Source: Lachnospiraceae bacterium UBA1066
GTDB lineage: Bacteria > Bacillota > Clostridia > Lachnospirales > Lachnospiraceae
Assembly (NCBI GenBank): GCA_002316215.1
Contig: DCDB01000188.1
Coordinates: forward strand, 1 to 12,031
Reading direction: 5' to 3'
DNA: 12,031 nucleotides
Positions 6,827-12,031 of this stretch are shown in pieces. Position numbers and translations under genes: made by a program. Position 1 is the stretch's first letter, and every line of letters begins with the position of its first letter. The notes under the pieces were generated by a model, which worked only from the letters and a program-made list of their open reading frames with translations, had not been told where the DNA came from and made no database searches.

Positions 6827-8323
6827 TTAATCTTCTTTTGCCCAGCCGTAAGCGCATTTAACTGCTTTGTTCCAGCCTTTGACACGCGCCGCACGTTCTT
6901 CTTCGCTGATTTCCGGCTTGAAGGTACGGTCAATTGCCCAGTTCTTTATAACATCTTCTTTGCTTGCCCAGTATCCGACTGCAAGACCTGCCAGATAGGA
7001 AGCGCCCATAGCCGTCGTCTCAACGCAGGTCGGACGTTTGACCGGAGCATTGATGATGTCAGCCTGTGTCTGCATCAGATAATTGTTGGCGCAGGCACCG
7101 CCGTCTACCTTAAGTGCCGCCAGATCAATTCCGGAATCCGCCTTCATAGCGGTAAGAACGTCATTCACCTGGTAAGCAAGACTGTCAAGCGTCGCACGGA
7201 TGATATGGTATTTATTGCATCCGCGTGTCAGGCCTACGATTGTTCCTCTTGCGTACTGATCCCAGTGCGGAGCGCCGAGTCCTGTAAATGCAGGAACAAC
7301 ATAGCAGCCGTTGGTATCGCTGACTTTATTAGCAAGATATTCTGTATCCGGTGAAGAATCAACGATCTTAAGCTGGTCGCGCAGCCACTGGATTGCAGCG
7401 CCTGCTACGAAGATAGAACCTTCAAGAGCATAATTGACTTTTCCGTCAAGCCCCCAGGCAATCGTGGTAACCAGGCCGTTCTTTGAAAACACCGGCTTCT
7501 CGCCTGTATTCATCAGCATGAAGCAGCCTGTGCCATAAGTATTCTTTGCTTCGCCGGCAGTAAAGCAGGTCTGTCCGAAAAGAGCTGCCTGCTGATCGCC
7601 TGCTGCGCCGGCAATCGGAATAGCCCCGCCGAGGAACTGCGGATCCGCATATCCGAAGATGCCGCTGGACGGTTTCGCTTCCGGAAGCATGCATTTCGGG
7701 ATATTGAGTTCTTTCAGGATCTCATCATCCCATTCAAGAGTATTGATGTTGAAAAGCATCGTACGGGAAGCATTGGAATAATCCGTTGCATGGATTTTTC
7801 CGCCGGAAAGTTTCCACATCAGCCAGCAGTCAACCGTACCGAAAAGCAGTTCCCCTCTTTCCGCGCGTTCACGTACGCCCGGAACATTTTCAAGAATCCA
7901 GCGAAGCTTCGTGCCTGAGAAGTAAGCATCGATAACAAGGCCGGTCTTCTGGCGGAACATATCCGTAAGGCCCTTCGCCTTCAGGGAATCCGCATACTCT
8001 GAGGTGCGGCGGCACTGCCAGACGATTGCGTGATAAACCGGCTCGCCGGTATTCTTATCCCATACGATCGTCGTTTCACGCTGATTGGTGATACCGATAG
8101 CCGCAATATCCGCTGCCGATACATTTAACTTCTGCATTGCTTCAACTGCTACACTGAGCTGGGTTGCCCAGATTTCATTAGCATCATGCTCTACCCATCC
8201 CGGTTTCGGGAAAAACTGTGTAAACTCTCTCTGAGCGACGCTGCAAATCTCTCCTTTCTCATTGAACAGGATGCACCGGTTTGATGTGGTGCCGGAATCA
8301 AATGCCATTACATACTTTGCCAT
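6827..8323 (-). CDS. glpK: Glycerol kinase
   Basis: The 498-residue FGGY-family kinase converts glycerol and ATP to glycerol-3-phosphate in the cytoplasm. The frame is open 6 codons further (TTG at 8339-8341), but that stretch is the ribosome site AGGAGG, so the start is the ATG at 8321-8323 giving MAKYVMAFDSGTTSNR. ATP-binding DSGTTSNR (9-16), glycerol-binding R82/E83, Y134 and D243 (GDQQAALFG), KNTYGTGCF (260-268) and DGGACANNYLMQ (408-419) are all present. DSGTTSNR replaces the more common DQGTTSSR. The regulatory loop at 219-239 has no histidine where enterococcal and bacillar enzymes carry the HPr-phosphorylated YHFYG, and Ala is found where the E. coli enzyme has the fructose-1,6-bisphosphate contact Arg. 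Activity is therefore probably not PTS-controlled. It lies between glpP and glpF. Confidence 0.96.
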   Translation of the reverse strand: MAKYVMAFDSGTTSNRCILFNEKGEICSVAQREFTQFFPKPGWVEHDANEIWATQLSVAVEAMQKLNVSAADIAAIGITNQRETTIVWDKNTGEPVYHAIVWQCRRTSEYADSLKAKGLTDMFRQKTGLVIDAYFSGTKLRWILENVPGVRERAERGELLFGTVDCWLMWKLSGGKIHATDYSNASRTMLFNINTLEWDDEILKELNIPKCMLPEAKPSSGIFGYADPQFLGGAIPIAGAAGDQQAALFGQTCFTAGEAKNTYGTGCFMLMNTGEKPVFSKNGLVTTIAWGLDGKVNYALEGSIFVAGAAIQWLRDQLKIVDSSPDTEYLANKVSDTNGCYVVPAFTGLGAPHWDQYARGTIVGLTRGCNKYHIIRATLDSLAYQVNDVLTAMKADSGIDLAALKVDGGACANNYLMQTQADIINAPVKRPTCVETTAMGASYLAGLAVGYWASKEDVIKNWAIDRTFKPEISEEERAARVKGWNKAVKCAYGWAKED

Positions 8324-8365
8324 AACTTTCCTCCTTTTCAAAATGGTTATGTTCCTTAAAACTTT

Positions 8366-8390
8366 CAGACAAAAACCCGTGTCTGGTTTT
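8366..8390 (-). promoter_or_regulatory. Candidate switching hairpins in the glpP-glpK spacer
   Basis: Two overlapping stems that cannot both form fully: 8366-8371 / 8380-8385 (CAGACA with TGTCTG) and 8372-8377 / 8385-8390 (AAAACC with GGTTTT followed by a further T on the minus strand). The spacer is 111 nt long and has no clear promoter. This could be a GlpP-responsive attenuator ahead of glpK or an mRNA processing structure. The terminator-like form is weak. Confidence 0.35.
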
Positions 8391-8434
8391 GCCTGTTAAT
8401 AAACATTTCAGAAAATTCTTTTTCCTGCTTTAAA

Positions 8435-8998
8435 TCAGAATGACCAAACCTTTTTACTCGTGGACGAAACAGCCATCGCACCGGCATCCAGTGCATCAAT
8501 AACGTCCTGTTTCTCACTGATGAGACCGCCCGCGAGCAGAGGAATCTTTGTCGACATACGTATCTTTTTGATAATCTTCGGCATTATACCCGGGAGTATC
8601 TCTATAAAATCCGGCTGTACGATCTTTATCCGCCCTGCTTCGGAAAGAGCCATGGAATCAATCACAAAAATCCGAAGAATCGTATAAAGCCCCAGCTCCT
8701 TAGCCCTTAAAACAAGTCCCTGCCGCGTAGTGATAATTCCATCAGCTCTCGTGTTTTTATGAATAAAATCAACCGAAATATCTTTTCCGGAGAGTCCGTT
8801 GATCAGATCGATATGTACCATGGCAATCCTGCCGCTGTCCTTAATCCTGCCGACAATCTCCGGAATCGAACATATATCTCCATATAAAATGAATATCACC
8901 TGAATATTCGATTTCAGGCATTCTTCCAGGCCTTCATCATCTTTAATTGCAGCTATAATCGGGTTTTCCTGGACTGCATCATAAAAGATCTGGTTCAT
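8435..8998 (-). CDS. glpP: Glycerol-3-phosphate-responsive antiterminator
   Basis: This 187-residue protein matches the remembered Bacillus subtilis GlpP in length and motifs: NPIIAAIKD (12-20), MVHIDLINGL (60-69), ADGIITTRQGLVLRAKELGL (85-104), QPDFIEILPGIMP (128-140), IPLLAGGLI (152-160) and DAGAMAVSSTSKKVW (171-185). It folds as a TIM-barrel-like phosphate-binding protein. With glycerol-3-phosphate bound it prevents termination in glp leaders. The frame is open to an ATG at 9038-9040, but GGGGGA stands just before the ATG at 8996-8998 and the longer start would lie inside the leader terminator stem, so the inner ATG is chosen. It heads the glpP-glpK-glpF order. A promoter at 9120-9147 and an intrinsic terminator at 9023-9065 precede it, so it probably controls its own expression. 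Confidence 0.93.
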   Translation of the reverse strand: MNQIFYDAVQENPIIAAIKDDEGLEECLKSNIQVIFILYGDICSIPEIVGRIKDSGRIAMVHIDLINGLSGKDISVDFIHKNTRADGIITTRQGLVLRAKELGLYTILRIFVIDSMALSEAGRIKIVQPDFIEILPGIMPKIIKKIRMSTKIPLLAGGLISEKQDVIDALDAGAMAVSSTSKKVWSF

Positions 8999-9022
8999 GC
9001 AATCCCCCTTTTTTAAAATCAT

Positions 9023-9065
9023 AAAAAGCACAAAAAACATGGCCCGCTAGGGTCGTTTTATGTGC
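9023..9065 (-). terminator. Leader terminator upstream of glpP, probable GlpP antitermination target
   Basis: Outer stem 9028-9038 / 9055-9065 (10 of 11 pairs) with an inner CCC/GGG stem (9043-9045 / 9050-9052), followed on the minus strand by TTTTT at 9023-9027. It stands between the predicted promoter (9120-9147) and the glpP ribosome site, so a transcript from that promoter must read through it to express glpP. The gene's own product being an antiterminator makes regulation here likely. Confidence 0.78.
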
Positions 9066-9119
9066 TCTTTTCTCCGGGCAATATGATGTTCGATTATCTG
9101 CGTTGTTCATTCTATCTAT

Positions 9120-9147
9120 ATCGTACTCTCTTTTTAGATTTTTTCAA
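9120..9147 (-). promoter_or_regulatory. glpP: Predicted promoter of the glpP-glpK-glpF unit
   Basis: -35 TTGAAA (9142-9147), 16-bp spacer, -10 TACGAT (9120-9125) on the minus strand, start near 9112, leader about 115 nt. The surrounding DNA is AT-rich with A-tracts upstream. The -10 matches four of six consensus bases. The 374-nt gap 8999-9372 holds this promoter, the leader terminator and the terminator at 9203-9246, and no gene. Confidence 0.5.
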
Positions 9148-9202
9148 GAAATATTTCCCAATTTCTTTATATTTTGCATTAATTTCCGCTAAAAACAATC
9201 AT

Positions 9203-9246
9203 AAAGCCCGCCGCTCCACGGTAAAGCCGATAAAACGGCAGGCTTT
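9203..9246 (-). terminator. Probable terminator of the ahpC operon
   Basis: Inverted repeat 9203-9213 / 9236-9246 (11 bp with one G-U pair), with a nested short inverted repeat in its loop. On the minus strand it is followed after 8 nt by TTTTT, so the T-run is displaced and efficiency is uncertain. It lies about 125 nt past the AhpF-like stop. Confidence 0.55.
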
Positions 9247-9372
9247 CGGGCCATTTCACTTTATAAAACAATCCGCGTCCAGACTGTTCGGCTCCGTCCG
9301 GTATCATATCAGTTTTCCGGGAGACTGCTTATACGTCCTGAAGGTTCGCGGCTGCGTATTTCAAGATCCTAC

Positions 9373-10041
9373 CTATTTCAGCTTACGGAGAGCCGTACAG
9401 ATTTCCGGCATTGTCATTTCACCCGCACCGACTATCTTTCCGGCGGCAATCATAATCGGCACACGCTCAATTTTATACTGTTCCACAAGCGCAGGATAGA
9501 GATTTGCGTCGATCATATGTACCGAAACCGCTTCGTTTTCATATGCGACGCGCTGCGCGTTCATAACCGTCTTGGCGCAGTGGCTGCAGGTAAGCGATAC
9601 GCAGACATCGGCACGGACCGGGCCTTTTATGCGGGCAATATCTTTAAGTGTCGGCTTGTCAAGCGGTTTTGCAGCTCCGCCGGCTGTAAGAAGCGCCATA
9701 GCAAAACTGTTCATTTCGCGTCCGCCCGGTACGCCGTGGAATACCATTCTCTCGAAGCCTCTGTCCGTAAAAAATCCCGTAGCCGGAAGATAAGCCGGAT
9801 CAAGTACCGCATCTGCAGCAGGATCCTCACCGGGAGCCAAAAGCTTAAACGCAAGATGCTCCGAAAGACTTGCCAGGTCTTTTAAGAAAATCGCCATTTC
9901 CAGGCTTTTATCGCCGTCATCCGCAATGCAGGTAAGGGTGACATTTCCGCTCACCGGAGCAAGGACGCTTTTCAGCTGTCCTTCCAGTTCAACTGAAATA
10001 AGCGGGCTTTTAAGCGGCAGTGAATCCGCAGATAGTGACAT
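9373..10041 (-). CDS. Stand-alone AhpF N-terminal-domain-like protein (double thioredoxin fold, CSHC)
   Basis: The 222-residue protein aligns by motif with the first about 200 residues of AhpF, the NADH:AhpC reductase: an inactive thioredoxin fold (about 1-115) with GFERMVFHGVPGGREMNSF (95-113), then a second fold with ADVCVSLTCSHCAKTV (144-159), redox pair C152/C155, and cis-proline segment ERVPIMI (192-198). The FAD and NADH domains of full AhpF (about 300 further residues) are absent; the stop is followed by non-coding DNA and a terminator, with no continuing frame. It should carry electrons to AhpC, taking them from a thioredoxin reductase encoded elsewhere. It starts 14 nt after ahpC with AGGAG before the ATG. 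A degraded AhpF is the alternative, but the intact fold ends and clean spacing argue for a functional short protein. Confidence 0.85.
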   Translation of the reverse strand: MSLSADSLPLKSPLISVELEGQLKSVLAPVSGNVTLTCIADDGDKSLEMAIFLKDLASLSEHLAFKLLAPGEDPAADAVLDPAYLPATGFFTDRGFERMVFHGVPGGREMNSFAMALLTAGGAAKPLDKPTLKDIARIKGPVRADVCVSLTCSHCAKTVMNAQRVAYENEAVSVHMIDANLYPALVEQYKIERVPIMIAAGKIVGAGEMTMPEICTALRKLK

Positions 10042-10055
10042 AATTGCTCCTTTCT

Positions 10056-10622
10056 TTACAGCATTCCGACAAGATCGAGGCTCGGCTTCAGCGTTTCAGC
10101 TCCGGGCTGCCACTTCGCCGGGCAGACCTGGTCTCCGTGTTCCGCCACAAAGCGGGCAGCGCGCAGCTTCCTCAAAAGCTCTTCCGCATTCCGTCCGATG
10201 CTCATATCGTTGACCTCATAAAGTACTACCTCAGCCTTGTCATTTAAAACAAAAGTCGCGCGATAGGCCTGACCTGCATTCTCATCCAGGACACCGAACT
10301 GCCGCGCAAGAGCCCCTGCCGGATCGCCGACCATCGGGAACTCAATCTTTTTGATGGTGTCAGACGCATCCGCCCATGCCTTATGCACAAAATGGGTGTC
10401 TTCGCTTACGGAATAAACTTCACAGTTTTCCGCCTTGAATTTTTCGTAATTATCGGCCATATCCCCCAGCTCCGTCGGGCAGACAAACGTAAAATCCGCC
10501 GGGTAGAAAAAGAATACGGACCAGTGTCCCATAAGCCCTTCCTTTGTCAGGGTTCCGTCTTTTCCCTTTTGAAAAAAGCTGACTGTAAAGTCTTCCGGTA
10601 CAAAATGTATCAAATTATTCAT
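10056..10622 (-). CDS. ahpC: Alkyl hydroperoxide reductase subunit C, 2-Cys peroxiredoxin
   Basis: This 188-residue protein is the usual AhpC length. The peroxidatic site FYPADFTFVCPTEL has P41, T45 and C48, the conserved Arg is R121 in YRATFVLND, and the resolving cysteine is C167 in GDQVCPAKWQPG, followed by the typical tail ETLKPSLDLVGML. It reduces hydrogen peroxide and organic peroxides in the cytoplasm and is re-reduced through a disulphide exchange partner, here most likely the AhpF-domain protein that follows 14 nt later. AGGAGG lies 5-6 nt before the ATG. A good promoter with 17-bp spacing stands at 10675-10703. The gene is divergent from the cysteine-repeat protein gene, with 239 nt between starts. 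Confidence 0.96.
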   Translation of the reverse strand: MNNLIHFVPEDFTVSFFQKGKDGTLTKEGLMGHWSVFFFYPADFTFVCPTELGDMADNYEKFKAENCEVYSVSEDTHFVHKAWADASDTIKKIEFPMVGDPAGALARQFGVLDENAGQAYRATFVLNDKAEVVLYEVNDMSIGRNAEELLRKLRAARFVAEHGDQVCPAKWQPGAETLKPSLDLVGML

Positions 10623-10674
10623 GGCATCCTCCTTTGTAAATAATCAATAAATTTCTTTCCTGCTTTGTTATATA

Positions 10675-10703
10675 ATTATATGAATTTTATGAATATAAAT
10701 CAA
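10675..10703 (-). promoter_or_regulatory. ahpC: Promoter of ahpC operon
   Basis: -35 TTGATT (10698-10703), exact 17-bp spacer, -10 TATAAT (10675-10680), about 50 nt upstream of the start codon. A PerR-box-like sequence (10676-10690; 10 of 14 defined positions of TTATAATnATTATAA by my count) overlaps the -10 and spacer, which would suit peroxide-induced repression release. The region is very AT-rich, so the box is uncertain. Confidence 0.7.
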
Positions 10704-10774
10704 GCATCTTTAGTCATTCTCGTGAAATTGAACATATATTTTCATCTGTTTATCTTTCTTTTATAATGAACAAC

Positions 10775-10803
10775 TTGCATTCTTTCAGTCCACCGAGTAT
10801 ACT
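10775..10803 (+). promoter_or_regulatory. Predicted promoter of the cysteine-repeat protein gene
   Basis: -35 TTGCAT (10775-10780; weak), 17-bp spacer, -10 TATACT (10798-10803; five of six). The start would be near 10810, about 50 nt before the ATG. It is back-to-back with the ahpC promoter; the two -35 boxes are about 70 bp apart. Confidence 0.5.
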
Positions 10804-10861
10804 ATAAGTGTGTCTGGTTTGCCTTTAGTGAAATTAAATAAATATGTAAAAGGAGGGCCAA

Positions 10862-11065
10862 ATGGCAGAAGATAAACTCGGAATTACAAATATGAACGGG
10901 ATGACCAAGAATGACGCGAAGGACTGCGGCCTCAATGATATGAACTGCAATTCTGACGAAGCCGATAAGGACTGCGGTCTCACCGATATGAACTGCAACG
11001 GAGAAAGCGATGATACATCCTGCGGTCTTACCAACATGAACTGCGACGATGATCAGAAGTCCTGA
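10862..11065 (+). CDS. Small acidic cysteine-repeat protein of unknown function
   Basis: I do not recognise this 67-residue protein. Four copies of an eight-residue motif, xG[LI][TN][DN]MNx, start at residues 6, 22, 38 and 54, an exact 16-residue period. Copies 2-4 read CGLNDMNC, CGLTDMNC and CGLTNMNC, giving six cysteines as three CX6C pairs (C22/C29, C38/C45, C54/C61). Copy 1 (LGITNMNG) lacks both cysteines. Linkers are rich in Asp, Glu, Ser and Lys, so the chain is strongly acidic and probably has little fold without metal or disulphides. No signal peptide or membrane segment is seen. AGGAGG is 5 nt before the ATG, a promoter precedes it and a terminator follows, so it is a real monocistronic gene. 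Options are metal or redox buffering beside ahpC, or a peptide precursor; no maturation enzyme is in view. Confidence 0.82.
   Translation: MAEDKLGITNMNGMTKNDAKDCGLNDMNCNSDEADKDCGLTDMNCNGESDDTSCGLTNMNCDDDQKS
10877..11044 (+). repeat. Four 48-bp tandem units coding the 16-residue repeats
   Basis: Unit cores begin at 10877, 10925, 10973 and 11021. The second and third cores are nearly identical at the DNA level (TGCGG(C/T)CTC ... GATATGAACTGCAA). The fourth differs mostly at third positions and the first is the most diverged. This looks like internal duplication kept in frame. Confidence 0.85.
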
Positions 11066-11102
11066 TCAGTAAAAGAAAAATTGAATAACGAATAAGGAAA
11101 AT

Positions 11103-11137
11103 AAAAAAGGAAGCGCTTCGTGAGCACCTCCTTTTTT
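11103..11137. terminator. Bidirectional terminator of the cysteine-repeat gene and pgsA
   Basis: Stem 11103-11117 / 11123-11137, 15 bp with two A-C mismatches, loop of 5 nt, flanked by A6 on the left and T6 on the right so that it ends in T-runs on both strands. It lies about 40 nt past the stop of the plus-strand gene and 130 nt past the stop of pgsA on the minus strand. No other structure or gene is evident in 11141-11270. Confidence 0.75.
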
Positions 11138-11270
11138 ATTTGCACACTTATATCTTTTTTGATACAGACATTAAAATCAAAGTTTCTTTTGGTACCCATG
11201 CTGTTTCGGATTGCTGCATCACTTCATAACTTCCATGGTTCTCAACATTTTCGAAATCTTCTGCAGGCAG

Positions 11271-11807
11271 TCACTTCGTCGTGCTTAGGACGCTGCGGTT
11301 TTTATACAGATAGTCCACAAGGGATACCACCGTCAGCGCCACCGCTACCCACATGATAATCTGCGTGAAAATGTAGAGCTGCGGAATGTCCGCAATCATG
11401 AGACAGATCATGATGATCTGGAACGTGGTCTTGAATTTTCCCCAGTAGCTGGCGGCAATTACAATCCCATTATCCGCCGCGATGAGACGGAAACCGCTGA
11501 TAATAAATTCCCGGGCAATGATGATAATGACGATCCATGCGGGAATACGCATCATGGCGACAAGACATACAAGCGCTGAGCAGACCAGCAGCTTATCCGC
11601 CAGAGGATCCATAAATTTACCGAAATCCGTAATCATATTGTATTTTCTGGCAATCTTTCCGTCCGCCATGTCGGTAAGGCTCGCCGCGATAAAAATCGCA
11701 AGTGCAATCCATTTTCCGGCCGCTCCGCCGACACCCGACAGCATGAAGAAAACAAAAAACGGAATCATGATACAGCGCAAAATCGTTAACTTATTTGGCA
11801 GATTCAT
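11271..11807 (-). CDS. pgsA: CDP-diacylglycerol-glycerol-3-phosphate 3-phosphatidyltransferase
   Basis: The 178-residue membrane enzyme joins CDP-diacylglycerol and glycerol-3-phosphate into phosphatidylglycerophosphate, the committed step to phosphatidylglycerol. The CDP-alcohol phosphotransferase signature is complete: D46-x2-D49-G50-x2-A53-R54-x8-G63-x3-D67-x3-D71 (TDMADGKIAR ... DFGKFMDPLADK). The opening MNLPNKLTILR is typical of PgsA. Hydrophobic spans lie at about 13-24, 32-45, 73-86, 88-105 and 127-168. AAGGA lies 6-7 nt before the ATG. It has a consensus promoter at 11939-11967 and shares a terminator with the converging cysteine-repeat gene. In many Bacillota pgsA is followed by cinA and recA; neither is present here, so it stands as the last or only gene of its unit. 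Confidence 0.95.
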   Translation of the reverse strand: MNLPNKLTILRCIMIPFFVFFMLSGVGGAAGKWIALAIFIAASLTDMADGKIARKYNMITDFGKFMDPLADKLLVCSALVCLVAMMRIPAWIVIIIIAREFIISGFRLIAADNGIVIAASYWGKFKTTFQIIMICLMIADIPQLYIFTQIIMWVAVALTVVSLVDYLYKNRSVLSTTK

Positions 11808-11866
11808 AGTTCTATCCTTCCCGTTCGTTATTGCAGGGCTACCTGCGGAATTGAATGATGCGGATA

Positions 11867-11878
11867 TCAGAAGTTCAT
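11867..11878 (-). other. Three-codon mini-ORF in the pgsA leader
   Basis: AGGAG at 11883-11887 is followed 4 nt later by ATG AAC TTC TGA. A short hairpin (11833-11837 / 11842-11846) lies between it and the pgsA ribosome site. It may influence translation of pgsA or be chance. Confidence 0.15.
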
Positions 11879-11938
11879 TTAACTCCTGTGATTCAGAGGC
11901 TGGCTAAGTCACTTCAAGTTTTCCGCATTTCTATTCCT

Positions 11939-11967
11939 ATTATAAATGTAATTGCCCGTAATGTCAA
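11939..11967 (-). promoter_or_regulatory. pgsA: Consensus sigma-A promoter for pgsA
   Basis: TTGACA (11962-11967), 17-bp spacer, TATAAT (11939-11944): both hexamers match consensus exactly. Predicted start near 11932 gives a leader of about 125 nt before the pgsA ATG. Confidence 0.85.
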
Positions 11968-12031
11968 AGACAGGCAGTTCTGCCGGACATATTCCGGAAC
12001 TTTTCTTCTTCCCCTTTCCTTCTTCCCCTTT

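Noticed and set aside
9062..9499. 145-codon plus-strand frame across the glpP leader and the end of the AhpF-like gene
   Set aside because: It begins inside the leader terminator stem, has no clear ribosome site, and its second half is antisense to a real gene; the composition looks non-coding.
10762..10767. TATAAT at 10762-10767 as an extra promoter for the cysteine-repeat gene
   Set aside because: No -35 box at the right distance; the pair at 10775-10803 has correct 17-bp spacing.
10834..11037. 67-codon minus-strand frame opposite the cysteine-repeat gene
   Set aside because: The plus-strand frame has the ribosome site, promoter and exact 16-residue protein periodicity; the minus frame only mirrors the DNA repeat.
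10877..11044. Evenly spaced repeats considered as a CRISPR-like array
   Set aside because: The 48-bp units have no constant-repeat/unique-spacer pattern, keep reading frame and encode a periodic protein.
11148..11270. In-frame open stretch of about 40 codons directly after the pgsA stop codon
   Set aside because: PgsA is already of normal length, the stretch has no good start or ribosome site, and 40 open codons are not unusual by chance.

Overview
The window reads as chromosomal DNA from a low-to-moderate GC, fermentative member of the Bacillota (Clostridia-like). The signs are purine-rich AGGAGG ribosome sites before almost every gene, sigma-A type promoters, many intrinsic terminators, a GlpP antiterminator and an oxygen-independent, flavin/iron-sulfur type glycerol-3-phosphate oxidation module. 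The genus cannot be set from the sequence alone. No mobile element, CRISPR array, tRNA or rRNA was found.

Layout. 1-487 (minus): 5' part of endonuclease IV, running off the left edge. 488-856: non-coding, with a long imperfect hairpin and the terminator of the next gene. 857-2014 (minus): iron-dependent 1,3-propanediol dehydrogenase (dhaT). It is divergent from a short TetR-type regulator at 2141-2614 (plus). A two-way terminator at 2616-2651 separates this pair from a glycerol block read right to left from 8998 to 2685: glpP (antiterminator), glpK (kinase), glpF (facilitator), a terminator hairpin, then a GlpA-like dehydrogenase with a C-terminal [2Fe-2S] domain, a second flavoprotein, and a small four-cysteine DUF1667 protein. 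The last three genes are tightly coupled (4-nt overlap, then a 3-nt gap). 9373-10622 (minus): ahpC followed by a stand-alone AhpF N-terminal-domain protein. 10862-11065 (plus): a 67-residue cysteine-repeat protein, divergent from ahpC. 11271-11807 (minus): pgsA, with a fully consensus promoter and a leader of about 125 nt.

How the genes fit together. Glycerol enters through GlpF and is phosphorylated by GlpK. Glycerol-3-phosphate is then oxidised to dihydroxyacetone phosphate by the GlpA-like/flavoprotein/DUF1667 set. GlpP most likely senses glycerol-3-phosphate and lets transcription pass terminators. One clear intrinsic terminator lies in the leader just before glpP itself, which suggests autoregulation. 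DhaT would use surplus NADH to reduce 3-hydroxypropionaldehyde to 1,3-propanediol, but no glycerol dehydratase is present here. PgsA also uses glycerol-3-phosphate, for phosphatidylglycerol synthesis, though it is a separate transcription unit.

The least explained item is the small protein at 10862-11065. It holds four copies of an eight-residue motif at an exact 16-residue spacing; three copies carry a CX6C pair and the first has lost both cysteines. It has its own promoter, ribosome site and terminator and sits head-to-head with a peroxide-defence operon. I do not recognise it as a known family.
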